Below are positions 55,425 through 64,000 of a stretch of 64,000 nt of DNA, piece after piece. The DNA comes from Rachicladosporium sp. CCFEE 5018 (lineage: Eukaryota > Ascomycota > Dothideomycetes > Cladosporiales > Cladosporiaceae), in contig KZ111157.1 of assembly GCA_002077045.2 (NCBI GenBank), forward strand, positions 480,383-544,382, in the 5' to 3' direction. The notes beneath the pieces are model-generated. The model worked only from the letters and a program-made list of their open reading frames with translations, was not told the DNA's origin and ran no database searches. Position numbers and translations under genes: made by a program. Each line of letters begins with the position of its first letter. Position 1 is the first letter of the stretch.

Positions 55425-58376
55425 ATGTCCGCGCCGCCGGATGAGCAACAGCAATCGTCTTCCTATCTCACGTCGATAGCGAAGTACTCGCCCTGGAGTA
55501 GGAGTCCAGTAGTTCCGGCCAGTAAAGGTGCAAATGGCGAACCGGAGCCGCTGGCCCCTCAGCAGCAGGGCGGAGACCACGTAGTGAAGGAAAGGCACCG
55601 GCTCAGCTTGAGGAAGTACCCAAGGGACTGTCCTGTTCTGCGACCGCAGTGGTTCCATGCGGTGGACGTGCCCAAGCGACGGCCGAATCCTGCAGGTGAG
55701 GCGAAGGAGCCCGTGAAACCTCCTGGGAAGCCGAAGAAGTACGCTGCGTTCTCTACTACCGACTCAAAGGCGATCGAATTCGCCTTTCGCAAATCATTGG
55801 ATGACGAGGAATCGCATGGACGGAAGTCAGAAAGTCAGCCAAACAAAAGTCTGAAGGCCGAGCAGCAGGAGAGCAAGTATCGCGTTCCCGTCAACGAGGA
55901 CTATCTCTTCGACGTGGACGTCGAGCAGCGTGAGCTCGGCCCGGCATACTGGCTTGGCCCGGTCTACGACGTGCGCCGCGGCACATGGTTCTATCAGGAC
56001 GGTGCTGTGCAACGACCCTGCGACGAGTCACTAGCTGCTCAGCTCGAGGACGGCTATCTCAAAGTAAAGGCATGGCGATTACCTGGTCTCAAGCAAGATA
56101 AGGAGAAAGCTCGCTCAGCATCGCAGCCACGGCCAAGACCAACTTCGTGGGCTCCTGGTCAGGCAGCTCAAGCGGTAGGCGATGCTCTCATGCCGTCCTC
56201 CCTCACTCCGAAGGCGAGCATCTCGAATCTGAGAGAACAGGCAAACCAGACAATCAAGGCTGCAGCTGAAGAAGGGCAGGAGCCGCAGCAGGAGAACACA
56301 TATCGTTTATTTGGGTCTCACATGAACTCAGTTGTCACCTACCAGGACTCCACGACCGCATGGCTGCTCACCGACGACTTCTTATCGCGCATGAACTACA
56401 GCATGTACCAGAGATTTGCCGGTGGAGGTCACTTTGCTGGTGTGAAAGTCACCAGAGGCTGGGTCATGCCAGGTAAAAAGGTCGAAAGCACAGATACGAA
56501 ACCTGAGGATTCGACGAAGCAGTCGACGAGCACGGAGGACGATGCGAAGGAATCCAACAATCAGGCAGATCAGACTGGTGACGAAGAGAAGTCCCCTTCG
56601 ACGTTGCGTCGACAAAACCTCGAACGACACATGAGCACCCTTCTTGACAATGCAAACAATCCTGAGGAGCAAGACGAGGAGGTGCGACGGCGCGACGAAC
56701 GTGAGATTGAAGACGATTACCGCGAGATCGAAGGTGATGATCAAGGACGAGAGATCGATCACCTGATACTTGTCACACATGGCATCGGTCAACGTCTCGG
56801 ACTGCGCCTCGAATCTGTCAACTTCGTGCACGATGTAAACACCTTGCGAAAGACGGTCAAAGCGGTATATGCCGAGTCACCAGACTTACGAGCACTAAAC
56901 GCCGAACTCGACGATGCTGCGAAGACCAATTCTACTGTCCAGGTACTCCCAATCTGCTGGAGACATCTGCTTGACTTCCCAAAGCAAAGTCTACGACACA
57001 ACCGCGGCGAGCACGATCTGGGTGACTCTGGCTTTGGAGAGGAAGAAGAGTACCCTAACTTAGCTGACATCAGTGTCGAAGGCGTGCCCGCTGTACGCAA
57101 TCTCATCACTGATCTAGCTCTGGACATCTTACTGTATCAATCGCCTGCATATAAGGACCATATTTCACGCATTGTGTTGGATGAGTGTAATCGCATCTAC
57201 CACTTGTTTATGGATCGCAACCCAGACTTCAAGGGCAAGGTCAGTATGATCGGCCATTCGCTTGGCTCGGCGATCATGTTCGACATCCTCTGTCGGCAGG
57301 ACCGCAAGTCAGACATCGGCCGCAAGGACATACAGCACGGCAGACTCGACTTTGAGGTTGAAGACTTTTACGCTCTCGGATCTCCAATCGGACTCTTCCA
57401 GATGCTCAAAGGTAGGACCATTGCGGCACGAGAGGCTCCCAGCCGTTCGCAGACTGCTCGCATGAGCGACGATCCTATGCTTGACGTTCCCAGCAGCAAG
57501 ACCAACTCTACCAACTTCGGCACGCGCAACAGCGAGATCCCAGTGTCCAGTCCGAAGTGCTCACAGATCTATAACATCTTCCACCCGACGGATCCGATCA
57601 GCTACCGTATCGAGCCCTTCATCTCGCCCGCTATGGCCGCTCTCAAGCCGCAGCCACTACCATACACGAAGCGTGGCATCTTCGGGGCGCCTGTCGGCCA
57701 AGGCTTGACCGGCATCGGAACACGAGTCGGACAGAGCGTCAGCAGTCTGTGGACTAGCATGTCTTCCGGACTTGCCTCGTCCCTTCTCACACGTGGCCTG
57801 GGCTACACTGGCGAAGAGAACAGTAGCAACCCCTTAGAAGCACCCAAGACTACTCAGAGCATCCTCGCTTCGTCCAAGCCCTCTGCGGGCGCCGGCACAA
57901 ACCTTGGCGCGGGCGTGCTACCTCCACCAGCCGCATCCTCACCAGCGACTTCCACCGACCTCGCCGCTCAGTCCGCGAACAAGCAGACCATGCTCGCAGC
58001 CAAAACTCTCACCTCCCCGCCTTCCGACGCAAGTCCATCCCAGACTCTCATCTCCTCGGATATCCAAACCCTCTACACATCCTTCGAAGCCCGCCGTGCC
58101 TCAATCTCCTCACAGCACAAACTCAACGCACCACACGCTGCTCCTTCTGCGGAGATGCAAGAGGCCAAGGAGCGCGGGGAGAAGTTCAAGCGCGAGGAAG
58201 CGAAGGTCAGGAGACTGAACGCTAACGGCCGCGTGGAGGGAGCATTTGATATCAATTTGCTGGCTGCTATTGCGAGCCATCTGAGCTACTGGGCTGATGA
58301 GGATGTGGGGCATTTTGTGCTGAGTCAGTTGTTGAGTAAGGGGAAGGGGACGGGGACGCCTCCCAAGCTGCCCTGA
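55425..58376 (+). CDS. DDHD-domain phospholipase (PA-PLA1 family)
   Basis: 983 residues from the first in-frame ATG (MSAPPDEQQQSSSYLTSIAK). The N-terminal third has the conserved YPRDCPVLRPQWFHAVDVPK and a WWE-like LGPVYDVRRGTWFYQDG segment. A charged linker follows, then LILVTHGIGQRLG. The lipase motif GHSLG lies at about 610-614 with the nucleophile S612, followed by a DDHD metal-binding-like domain starting near LDFEVEDFYALGSPIGLFQM and the NIFHPTDPISYRIEP stretch. The family hydrolyses phosphatidic acid and related phospholipids and acts at mitochondria or the early secretory pathway. The frame is open 48 codons further 5' without ATG, so a short upstream exon cannot be excluded. Confidence 0.9.
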   Translation: MSAPPDEQQQSSSYLTSIAKYSPWSRSPVVPASKGANGEPEPLAPQQQGGDHVVKERHRLSLRKYPRDCPVLRPQWFHAVDVPKRRPNPAGEAKEPVKPPGKPKKYAAFSTTDSKAIEFAFRKSLDDEESHGRKSESQPNKSLKAEQQESKYRVPVNEDYLFDVDVEQRELGPAYWLGPVYDVRRGTWFYQDGAVQRPCDESLAAQLEDGYLKVKAWRLPGLKQDKEKARSASQPRPRPTSWAPGQAAQAVGDALMPSSLTPKASISNLREQANQTIKAAAEEGQEPQQENTYRLFGSHMNSVVTYQDSTTAWLLTDDFLSRMNYSMYQRFAGGGHFAGVKVTRGWVMPGKKVESTDTKPEDSTKQSTSTEDDAKESNNQADQTGDEEKSPSTLRRQNLERHMSTLLDNANNPEEQDEEVRRRDEREIEDDYREIEGDDQGREIDHLILVTHGIGQRLGLRLESVNFVHDVNTLRKTVKAVYAESPDLRALNAELDDAAKTNSTVQVLPICWRHLLDFPKQSLRHNRGEHDLGDSGFGEEEEYPNLADISVEGVPAVRNLITDLALDILLYQSPAYKDHISRIVLDECNRIYHLFMDRNPDFKGKVSMIGHSLGSAIMFDILCRQDRKSDIGRKDIQHGRLDFEVEDFYALGSPIGLFQMLKGRTIAAREAPSRSQTARMSDDPMLDVPSSKTNSTNFGTRNSEIPVSSPKCSQIYNIFHPTDPISYRIEPFISPAMAALKPQPLPYTKRGIFGAPVGQGLTGIGTRVGQSVSSLWTSMSSGLASSLLTRGLGYTGEENSSNPLEAPKTTQSILASSKPSAGAGTNLGAGVLPPPAASSPATSTDLAAQSANKQTMLAAKTLTSPPSDASPSQTLISSDIQTLYTSFEARRASISSQHKLNAPHAAPSAEMQEAKERGEKFKREEAKVRRLNANGRVEGAFDINLLAAIASHLSYWADEDVGHFVLSQLLSKGKGTGTPPKLP

Positions 58377-58600
58377 GGAGCCCACGATACTTGGACTCGA
58401 GCCGGAGATTGGGGCTCTACGGCGGAATTTCAAAGCCTGTGCGAGTACACGATATGCAGCGTGGATGGAAAATTTGAGTTGCAAAATATGTACGAAGAAG
58501 GGCAGGGTATTTGTTGCTGTGCCCTCGAGCCACGCCGACCGATTCGCCAGCCATGCTGTCGTCCATACGCAAGCCGTCCACGGCAATTTTCGACACCACA

Positions 58601-59392
58601 TCACCTCTGAGGCATACTCAGCCAATGCTTCCCCGCCCAGCCATGCCACACGCCTGGACCTCGCGCTTCCATACTTCTTGCAACGTCCTCGGCGCTCCGC
58701 CCACCCTCATCGAGCATTCCCCGGATGTCCGGCAGTCCTGCCTGCTCTTCCCGCATAATCCCCATAGCCGCTGCCTCCTGATACACCAGCGCCGGAAAAT
58801 CGAGCTCAGGCACCTCACTCGCTAGCAACAACAGTAAGAACGCCACCTCCCTATGTCCGTTCGAGACAGCTATATGCAGCCCCGTCTGCCCTGGCGGATG
58901 TGAGAAGGGATGCGTGCTCCGCAGGATCTGCCCCGGCGTCGGATCGCCCTCCTCCGGCGGTGCTTGCAGTAAGGTGACGATAGCATGCTGGTCGCCTTCA
59001 GCGCAGAACTCGAGAAAGGCGAGGCATTTCCGCTGTTCGGGAAAGGCACGGAGGTAAGCTTCTTCTCGTAGAAGGGGGAAGATATCGAGGTTTTGTTGCA
59101 GGCCGCCTTCGTTGTGGAGGGTTACGAGGATTTGAGGATCTGCTTGCTGAGAGGAGGAACTGCTGGCTGGGGGAGGGGATGAGATGTCGGTATGGCAGGC
59201 GGGGCAGGAGGTGGTTTCGTAGGCTTCTAGCAGGCAGGACCAGTGGAAGTGGTGGCCGCAGGGAAGATGCACGTCGTCAGGGAGGGTGTTGGTGTCGCTG
59301 CTGGTGGGCTCCTCATCCTCGCTATCGGGTGTGAGGGTCAAGACAAGCGGGAGATTACATTGGGCGCAGAGCGGCTCGGACGAGGACGACAT
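58601..59392 (-). CDS. RING-finger plus ankyrin-like protein, putative E3
   Basis: 263 residues from the ATG at 59392. The N-terminal zinc-binding RING pattern is CAQC (about 9-12), a Ser/Asp-rich loop, then LPCGHHFHWSCLLEAYETTS ending in CPAC. This is C3HC/H2-type spacing with an unusually long first loop. A Ser-rich linker follows, then helices including QRKCLAFLEFCAEGDQHAIV and one clear ankyrin unit (GQTGLHIAVSNGHREVAFLL). RING proteins commonly act as ubiquitin ligases; with a Ubc4-type E2 in the window the partner is obvious but not demonstrated. The gene is divergent from Src1 over about 270 bp. I recognise no characterised orthologue. Confidence 0.82.
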   Translation of the reverse strand: MSSSSEPLCAQCNLPLVLTLTPDSEDEEPTSSDTNTLPDDVHLPCGHHFHWSCLLEAYETTSCPACHTDISSPPPASSSSSQQADPQILVTLHNEGGLQQNLDIFPLLREEAYLRAFPEQRKCLAFLEFCAEGDQHAIVTLLQAPPEEGDPTPGQILRSTHPFSHPPGQTGLHIAVSNGHREVAFLLLLLASEVPELDFPALVYQEAAAMGIMREEQAGLPDIRGMLDEGGRSAEDVARSMEARGPGVWHGWAGKHWLSMPQR

Positions 59393-59666
59393 GGCGGAAT
59401 GTATGAGAGATCTAGACTTCACTTAAGCACTCTTCACGTGTCTAGCGGGGCAACTTTTTGTGTCGCTCGTGACGTAGGGCTGAGAAGCTATGCACGGGCC
59501 AGGTGTTCTTTGGCTCGCTAGCGCCTTCTGCCTGTTTTGTTTACTCGGTTGTAAAGTGAAAGTCGTAGTTGCAGTGAGATACATCGCACTTTCCTTGCCA
59601 CTTAGTCCTCCTTCACTGTATACATCGCTCGCTGCCCTCTGTCCTCACGCAACACTCACCGCGACC

Positions 59667-61812
59667 ATGGACGACCAATTCTACCTCGAACCCGGCTTCG
59701 ACCCCTCCTCCCTCACCATGCCAAAACTCCGCTCCATCCTTGTAGCCCACAGCGTAGACTACCCGGCCTCCTCCAAAAAGCCCCAACTAGTCGAGATCTT
59801 CAACGCCGAAGTGTTGCCTCAAGCACGCAAACTGCGAGCGGCGAGCGCGAGGGTCCGGCGCACGAGTCGCGGGATCGAGAATATCCCGAGCCAGAATGGG
59901 AGTGTGGTTGATGAGGAGGAGGTGGTGGAGCCTGCTGTTGAGGAGAGGCCGAGGAGTACGAGGCGGACTACGAGGAGTAGGACTGAGGAGGTTGAGGAGG
60001 TTGTGCCTGTGTCGAGAAGTGGGAGGCATAGCACTGCGCCGCCGGAGAGGATGAGTGTTACGCCGAGGCGGGCTTCGAGCAAGCATGCCAGGCCTGTGGA
60101 GGTGGAGGGCGAGCCTGAGGCGAAGAGGCCGGCGAGTAGGAAGACAAGACCTAGTGCTGTGACGCCGTCGGTGAGGCGTAGGGATGGAGAGGAGGAGGAT
60201 GATGACACGCCGTTCTCGGATCAGAATGTGTTTCAGTCCGGAGGATCACCACCTGCGCCTTCTGCTGAGGAGAAGAGGAGGACTACGCTTGGACCGGCAA
60301 AGGCCCTGGACCCGCCGCGGAGGAGTGATGTCAGGCGCAGGACTGAGGAGCATCGGCCTGTGAGGGAGCAGGTGGGTGGAGTGACTGTGCCTAGTCGCAA
60401 GACATTCGAAATGCCAGTTGCGAGGGCTGTGCGGCAGGCGGTGACGAATGATATCGAGCCAGACGAAGAGTTCACGCCAGACGAGCAGCAGGCGCTTGTG
60501 CAGGCGACGAAGAGTGGGGAGCTGGTGCCTGCACGTCCGAAGAAGAAGTCATCAACGAGCAGCGTGGCGAAGACTGGCCCAGCCGCGCTCCTCACGGCTA
60601 TGTTGGCAGGTCTTGCGACACTCTACCGCCAGGAGAAGGTCCAAGTAGGTTACTGCGGTGTAGGCCAACCCAGCACCGAGATCGCTGGCGTCGCGATTCC
60701 AGACTGGGCAGACATCGCGCGTCCTCAATGCGAGCCATGTCCGCCACATGCCTACTGTCACGTCAACCTTCAAACGGAATGCGAGCCAGGCTTCGTCCTT
60801 ACACCCAATCCCCTCTCGCTCAACGGACTAGTCCCGCTCCCGCCCTCCTGCGCACCAGACAGCCAGCGTGCTCGCAAAGTCCAGGCAGTCAAGCAGCGCG
60901 CAGTGGAAGAACTCCGCGAACACAACGCCAAATTCGAATGCGGCGAGATCGCCCAGTCTGCCCTCCCCGAAGCCTCCCTGAAAGAAACAATCAGCACCAA
61001 ACGCCGCAAAGGCATGTCGAATGAAGAGTTCGAAGACCTCTGGTCCAGCGCCCTAGGCGAGATCCAAAACGCCGATGAGATCATCAGCGCGTCAGACGGG
61101 TATGTCTACTCCCTTCCTTCCCCCTCTGCCCTATCCGCACCTGCAATGAAAGGGGAGCCCGAGTTGACGCAATTTTCACGACTGACAGTCTCCTCCCCAC
61201 CCCAGAATCACCGGCTTCACGCTCCGCAGCACGAGCCTCGCCCGCATCCCCCTCGCCTGCGCCGTCCGACGCAGCCTCCGCCAGACGCTTAGACGATATC
61301 TTTGGCAGGCTTTGAGCCTTTTGGCTCTCCTGAGCTCCGGAGCATATACACGCTACCGCATCACCGACGGCAAGAAGACTGAGATACAAGCCCAGGAGCT
61401 CGCTCGCCTGGCGCTCAGGAAGCTGTCCGAGCAGGCTAGTCTGGCGGGCTGGGGCGAAGAGAGCGAGGCGTGGATTTCTATGGCGCAGTTGAGGGATGAT
61501 GTGCTGAGGGATGAATTCAGCGGGACGAAGAGGAAGAAGTTGTGGACGAAAGTGCAGAAGAAGGTTGAGGGGAATGCTAATGTTAGGCCTATGGTGAGGG
61601 AGGGCAGGACGGGGGATGTGGGCAGGGTGTGGGAGTGGATTGGGGCGAGGAGTATTGAGAACACACCTGGGAGTGCTGTGTCTGAGAGGAGGAGGAGTGG
61701 AGGGGAGGGGTTACTGGCGGGGGAAAGGTTGGTAGAGGCGGGCAAGGGGGAGAAGATGAATGGTGGACAGCAGACTGTGAAGTGGGAGGAGGGGAGGGGG
61801 AGTTACTACTAA
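59667..61812 (+). CDS. SRC1: inner nuclear membrane protein Src1/Heh1 (MAN1 family)
   Basis: Two exons, 59667-61099 and 61206-61812, with a 106-nt intron, encode 679 residues. The HeH/LEM-like SAP-type motif is at about 12-53 (SSLTMPKLRSILVAHSVDYP), followed by a basic, Ser/Arg-rich nucleoplasmic region. The first membrane segment starts near 304 (PAALLTAMLAGLATLY). The luminal domain contains CEPCPPHAYCH and further cysteines. The second membrane segment is near 508 (LWQALSLLALLSSGAY) and the C-terminal MAN1/Src1 (MSC) domain includes WISMAQLRDDVL. The intron joins SDG to ITGFTLRSTS. Src1 tethers chromatin (rDNA, telomeres) to the inner nuclear membrane and helps in nuclear pore quality control. 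Exon 2 is required for the second membrane span and MSC domain. Confidence 0.93.
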
Positions 61813-62526
61813 TGTAGGTCGAGTCTGAATGTCAGACGAGATTGATTACGACGCGTGTAGATCAAGTAGAGTAATTGTACGATCAGCAGCCTACCAAACT
61901 ACTTGCTATCCTCTACTACTAGCTAACAACTCTCCGTTCTCTCTGATCCTCACGTACTGATGTGACCATTCAGCCGCGCTCTGAAGTCTCGGCAGGCGAT
62001 ACATTGCAAATGTCCAACGTGCCAAGAATACCATGTTTCATCCCTGCAGGCTTAACCGCCGAGCTTACATCAACTGTACAGTCTTTCTGCGCGCATGCGG
62101 CGCAGCAGCGGCAATACCATCACTCACGCAGCCCGCTTGGCACAGCCATGTTTCAGGTAGTTGGTCTTGACAGTCATCACAGTCTAAGCGGCAATGCATT
62201 GGCGTTCGAGCACTCCAAAAGTTGATGCGTTACGCCTAGAAACATGAGGGCAGTGCTGCGCTGCGATGCGAAAATGCGGCGTGGGTGCGATGTTCGTCTC
62301 GCGGCGCGTACGATTGGGAGGCAAGAACCCGGGAGAGTGGGTATATAGAGCGCGGTAATCGTATTGGAGCGTTCTGCTGAACGAGTACATCCAACGCAAC
62401 TGTACATCCAACAGACGAATCGACACCAAGAATGCCGATCGGCTGTACTGCAGCTATCACAGCAGGATCTTGATCTTCGAGAGCTCAACAACTCGCATAC
62501 TGCTTGACTCCAAGGTCAATATCGCA
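61813..62526. other. intergenic region
   Basis: A 714-bp spacer; no supported gene. Its end is a pyrimidine/CAA-containing leader for the following small membrane protein. Confidence 0.4.
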
Positions 62527-63147
62527 ATGGCACCCCTCATGGCCCTCGCCCCTCCGGGCCCCATGCCTCAGCTCTCACACGACCTGACTCAAGCCCACTC
62601 ACCTCGGCAATACAATGATACAACCGTAGACTGGCAGCCCTGGCACACCTACCTCATCATCGCCATCACAGGCTCAGTCCTATCTCTCATAATCCATACA
62701 ATCAGCTACACTCGTAGCCGCCGCGCCCGCTCCGCTCGCCAAGCAACTGGCTGCCACTGCTATGATAGCATGAACACGTGGGCCTGTTGCGTGAGTACGC
62801 CAGAATGTCATTGCGATAGTGAGTTGCGGCATTTGAGCGATGCGTTGTCCGGGCAGCCGAGGGTGTGGCGGAGTGGGGATAAGATTGGGCAGAAGAAGGG
62901 TCATGGCTTCGAGCCTGCGTACCGAGTTGACGATCTGGGTGGACTGCAACCGAGTCATGTCAAGACTGTGGCTGGGGAGAGTGTGATTGTTGAGCAGCCG
63001 GCGAGGGCGTATTCGCCGGCGCCACCGGGGTATGATGAGAGTGTGGGGGTTGATGGGCGAAGAGGCGCGCCGAAGGTGACGCAAGCAAGGGCTAGCTATC
63101 TGGTCAGACAGGAGGAGCTGGCGGCGGAGCGAGGATGGGCAAGGTAG
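62527..63147 (+). CDS. single-pass membrane protein with Cys-rich segment, unknown function
   Basis: 206 residues from the ATG in ATCGCA-ATGG context. An N-terminal Pro/Met-rich stretch has a possible N-glycosylation site (NDTT) and is followed by one hydrophobic segment (TYLIIAITGSVLSLIIHTIS, about residues 40-59). A very basic stop-transfer run (YTRSRRARSARQ) comes next. A cysteine cluster follows (CHCYDS, then WACCVSTPECHCD), which could be palmitoylated or bind metal, then a polar tail with PAPPGYDE. The topology suggests a type III/I membrane protein with a cytoplasmic tail. I recognise no family; it looks like a fungus-specific hypothetical protein. Confidence 0.7.
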   Translation: MAPLMALAPPGPMPQLSHDLTQAHSPRQYNDTTVDWQPWHTYLIIAITGSVLSLIIHTISYTRSRRARSARQATGCHCYDSMNTWACCVSTPECHCDSELRHLSDALSGQPRVWRSGDKIGQKKGHGFEPAYRVDDLGGLQPSHVKTVAGESVIVEQPARAYSPAPPGYDESVGVDGRRGAPKVTQARASYLVRQEELAAERGWAR

Positions 63148-63484
63148 ATATGGCCCATACAGGAGTGATGGCGCCAGGCTGCTAGGTCCCTTGGACTGCA
63201 AAGCTAGAACATCAGAGTGCGGTAGCATTGTATTCGCACAAAAGTTCCATACTATTCGCTACTCCTCTGAGATGCACCTGTTCTGACGCTCGCGCGATAC
63301 GGTCCCTAAGGTACCTTGTCATACCGCTATCATACCAGCATCTGCAGGAGGACCCCCGGTAAGGTAGCACAAAGCCTCTCTCCCAGTGGTCAGCATCACT
63401 CGCGGTCTGACAAAGCGCATCATTGTGTGCCGAGCTTCTTTGCAACATGCAACGTAAGGCATCTGAGGGCGCCGTGTCAAGCTC
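63148..63484. other. convergent intergenic region
   Basis: A 337-bp spacer between the two small membrane protein genes; nothing supported. Confidence 0.4.
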
Positions 63485-63997
63485 TCAATGTCGCAGCTGA
63501 TGGTCGGGTAATGTGGAATCTTCCATGGGAATGGTTCCGGGATGCGTGGCAAACGTCCGTCCATCACTGAGCTGATCGCCGCGCGGTGAGGCTGCTCCAT
63601 TGGGCGAGATTGTGCCAGAATCTGCGCGAGTCTGCTGCCGACCACTAGAATGGGATGTACTAGAGCTCTGAGCTGCAACGGCAGCCTCCTGAGGTTTGGA
63701 AATGACCGTGGGCTGTCTCGCCGTACACCCAGGTATCTGCTCGACTTCGTGCAGTGGATGATGCCGGACCAGATGACGATTTCGCTCACCCAGCCATTTC
63801 AGCCACTCTAAGCTCTCATGCTGCACAACCACTATGCTAGCGAAGCCCATCACAGTGATGAGCACTGCGAGATTAGCCTTGTCGCCGCCCAACGCGCCGC
63901 TCTTGTTCGCGAGTCGCAAAGCTAGGTATATCAAGATGCCGACAACAAGACATACTACGCTGATTAGGAGCATCCGGGGCGGTGACGTGAGTATCAT
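63485..63997 (-). CDS. small two-segment membrane protein, possibly incomplete at its 5' side
   Basis: 170 residues from an ATG only three bases from the window end, so an upstream start or exon is possible. Two hydrophobic segments are visible: MLLISVVCLVVGILIYLALR (about 9-28), and NLAVLITVMGFASIVVV (about 42-58). A Trp/Leu amphipathic stretch (SLEWLKWLGERNRH) and a disordered Ser/Gln/Pro-rich tail follow. No catalytic motif or known domain is recognised. It could be a fungus-specific membrane protein or the C-terminal part of a larger one. Confidence 0.55.
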   Translation of the reverse strand: MILTSPPRMLLISVVCLVVGILIYLALRLANKSGALGGDKANLAVLITVMGFASIVVVQHESLEWLKWLGERNRHLVRHHPLHEVEQIPGCTARQPTVISKPQEAAVAAQSSSTSHSSGRQQTRADSGTISPNGAASPRGDQLSDGRTFATHPGTIPMEDSTLPDHQLRH

Positions 63998-64000
63998 GGC

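Noticed and set aside
59490..59666. Upstream extension of the Src1 frame
   Set aside because: The family HeH domain starts shortly after the ATG at 59667, which has a CGACC-ATGG context; the upstream segment looks like leader.

Overview
This window is nuclear DNA of a filamentous ascomycete (Pezizomycotina). A Dothideomycete is my best guess but is not proven. The evidence is: single-copy eukaryotic housekeeping genes with sparse, short (about 50-65 nt) GT-AG introns; pyrimidine- and CAA-rich leaders before start codons; about 54% GC by eye; and fungus-specific architectures such as an ApsA/Num1-type cortical anchor, a Jhd1 demethylase with C-terminal zinc clusters, a HET-domain gene and a Rqc2/Tae2 homologue. 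I found no tRNA, rRNA, CRISPR array or intact transposon. One 100-N scaffold gap lies at 24318-24417.

Layout. 0-8 kb: a truncated PPR-like mitochondrial gene (-), a short-chain dehydrogenase (+), COPI zeta (+), a 1.7-kb gene-free stretch, a 73-codon ORF (+) and a four-exon SDR (-). 8-17 kb: Rqc2/Tae2 and the JmjC/PHD demethylase Jhd1, both (-). 17-26 kb: SF3b14/p14 (+), a small secreted protein (+), Mad1 (+) and Num1/ApsA (-, broken by the gap). 26-32 kb: gene-poor, with a BTB/POZ gene carrying an in-frame TGA and a retinol-dehydrogenase-like SDR, both (-). 32-43 kb: the spliceosomal helicase Prp2 (+), an ankyrin protein (-), UDP-glucose:glycoprotein glucosyltransferase (+) and a conserved fungal nuclear protein (-). 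43.5-51 kb: an accessory island. 51-64 kb: FEN1 (+), a Ubc4/5-type E2 (+), a hotdog thioesterase (-), a DDHD phospholipase (+), a RING-plus-ankyrin protein (-), the inner nuclear membrane protein Src1/Heh1 (+) and two small membrane proteins.

The part most worth attention is the island at 43.5-51 kb. It holds at least five short (about 110-135 codon), mutually related but very divergent ORFs: 43943-44278 (-), 44578-44943 (+, interrupted by TAG), 45078-45437 (+), 45909-46250 (+) and 46716-47123 (+). A decayed sixth copy may also be present. They share an N-terminal helix-like segment, a centrally placed aromatic/glycine motif (best form GFVG) and a C-terminal helical segment. I recognise no known family. 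Next to them is a HET-domain (heterokaryon incompatibility) gene whose first exon carries a frameshift. The picture is a local birth-and-death gene family beside a self/non-self recognition gene, framed by conserved housekeeping genes.

Functionally, the housekeeping genes cover RNA processing (Prp2, SF3b14), ER/Golgi quality control and traffic (UGGT, COPI zeta, DDHD phospholipase), translation quality control and ubiquitin (Rqc2, Ubc4-like, RING protein), chromatin and nuclear envelope (Jhd1, Src1), mitosis and nuclear migration (Mad1, Num1/ApsA) and DNA replication/repair (FEN1). They show no operon-like logic. Several neighbours are divergently transcribed from shared 270-500 bp promoters.
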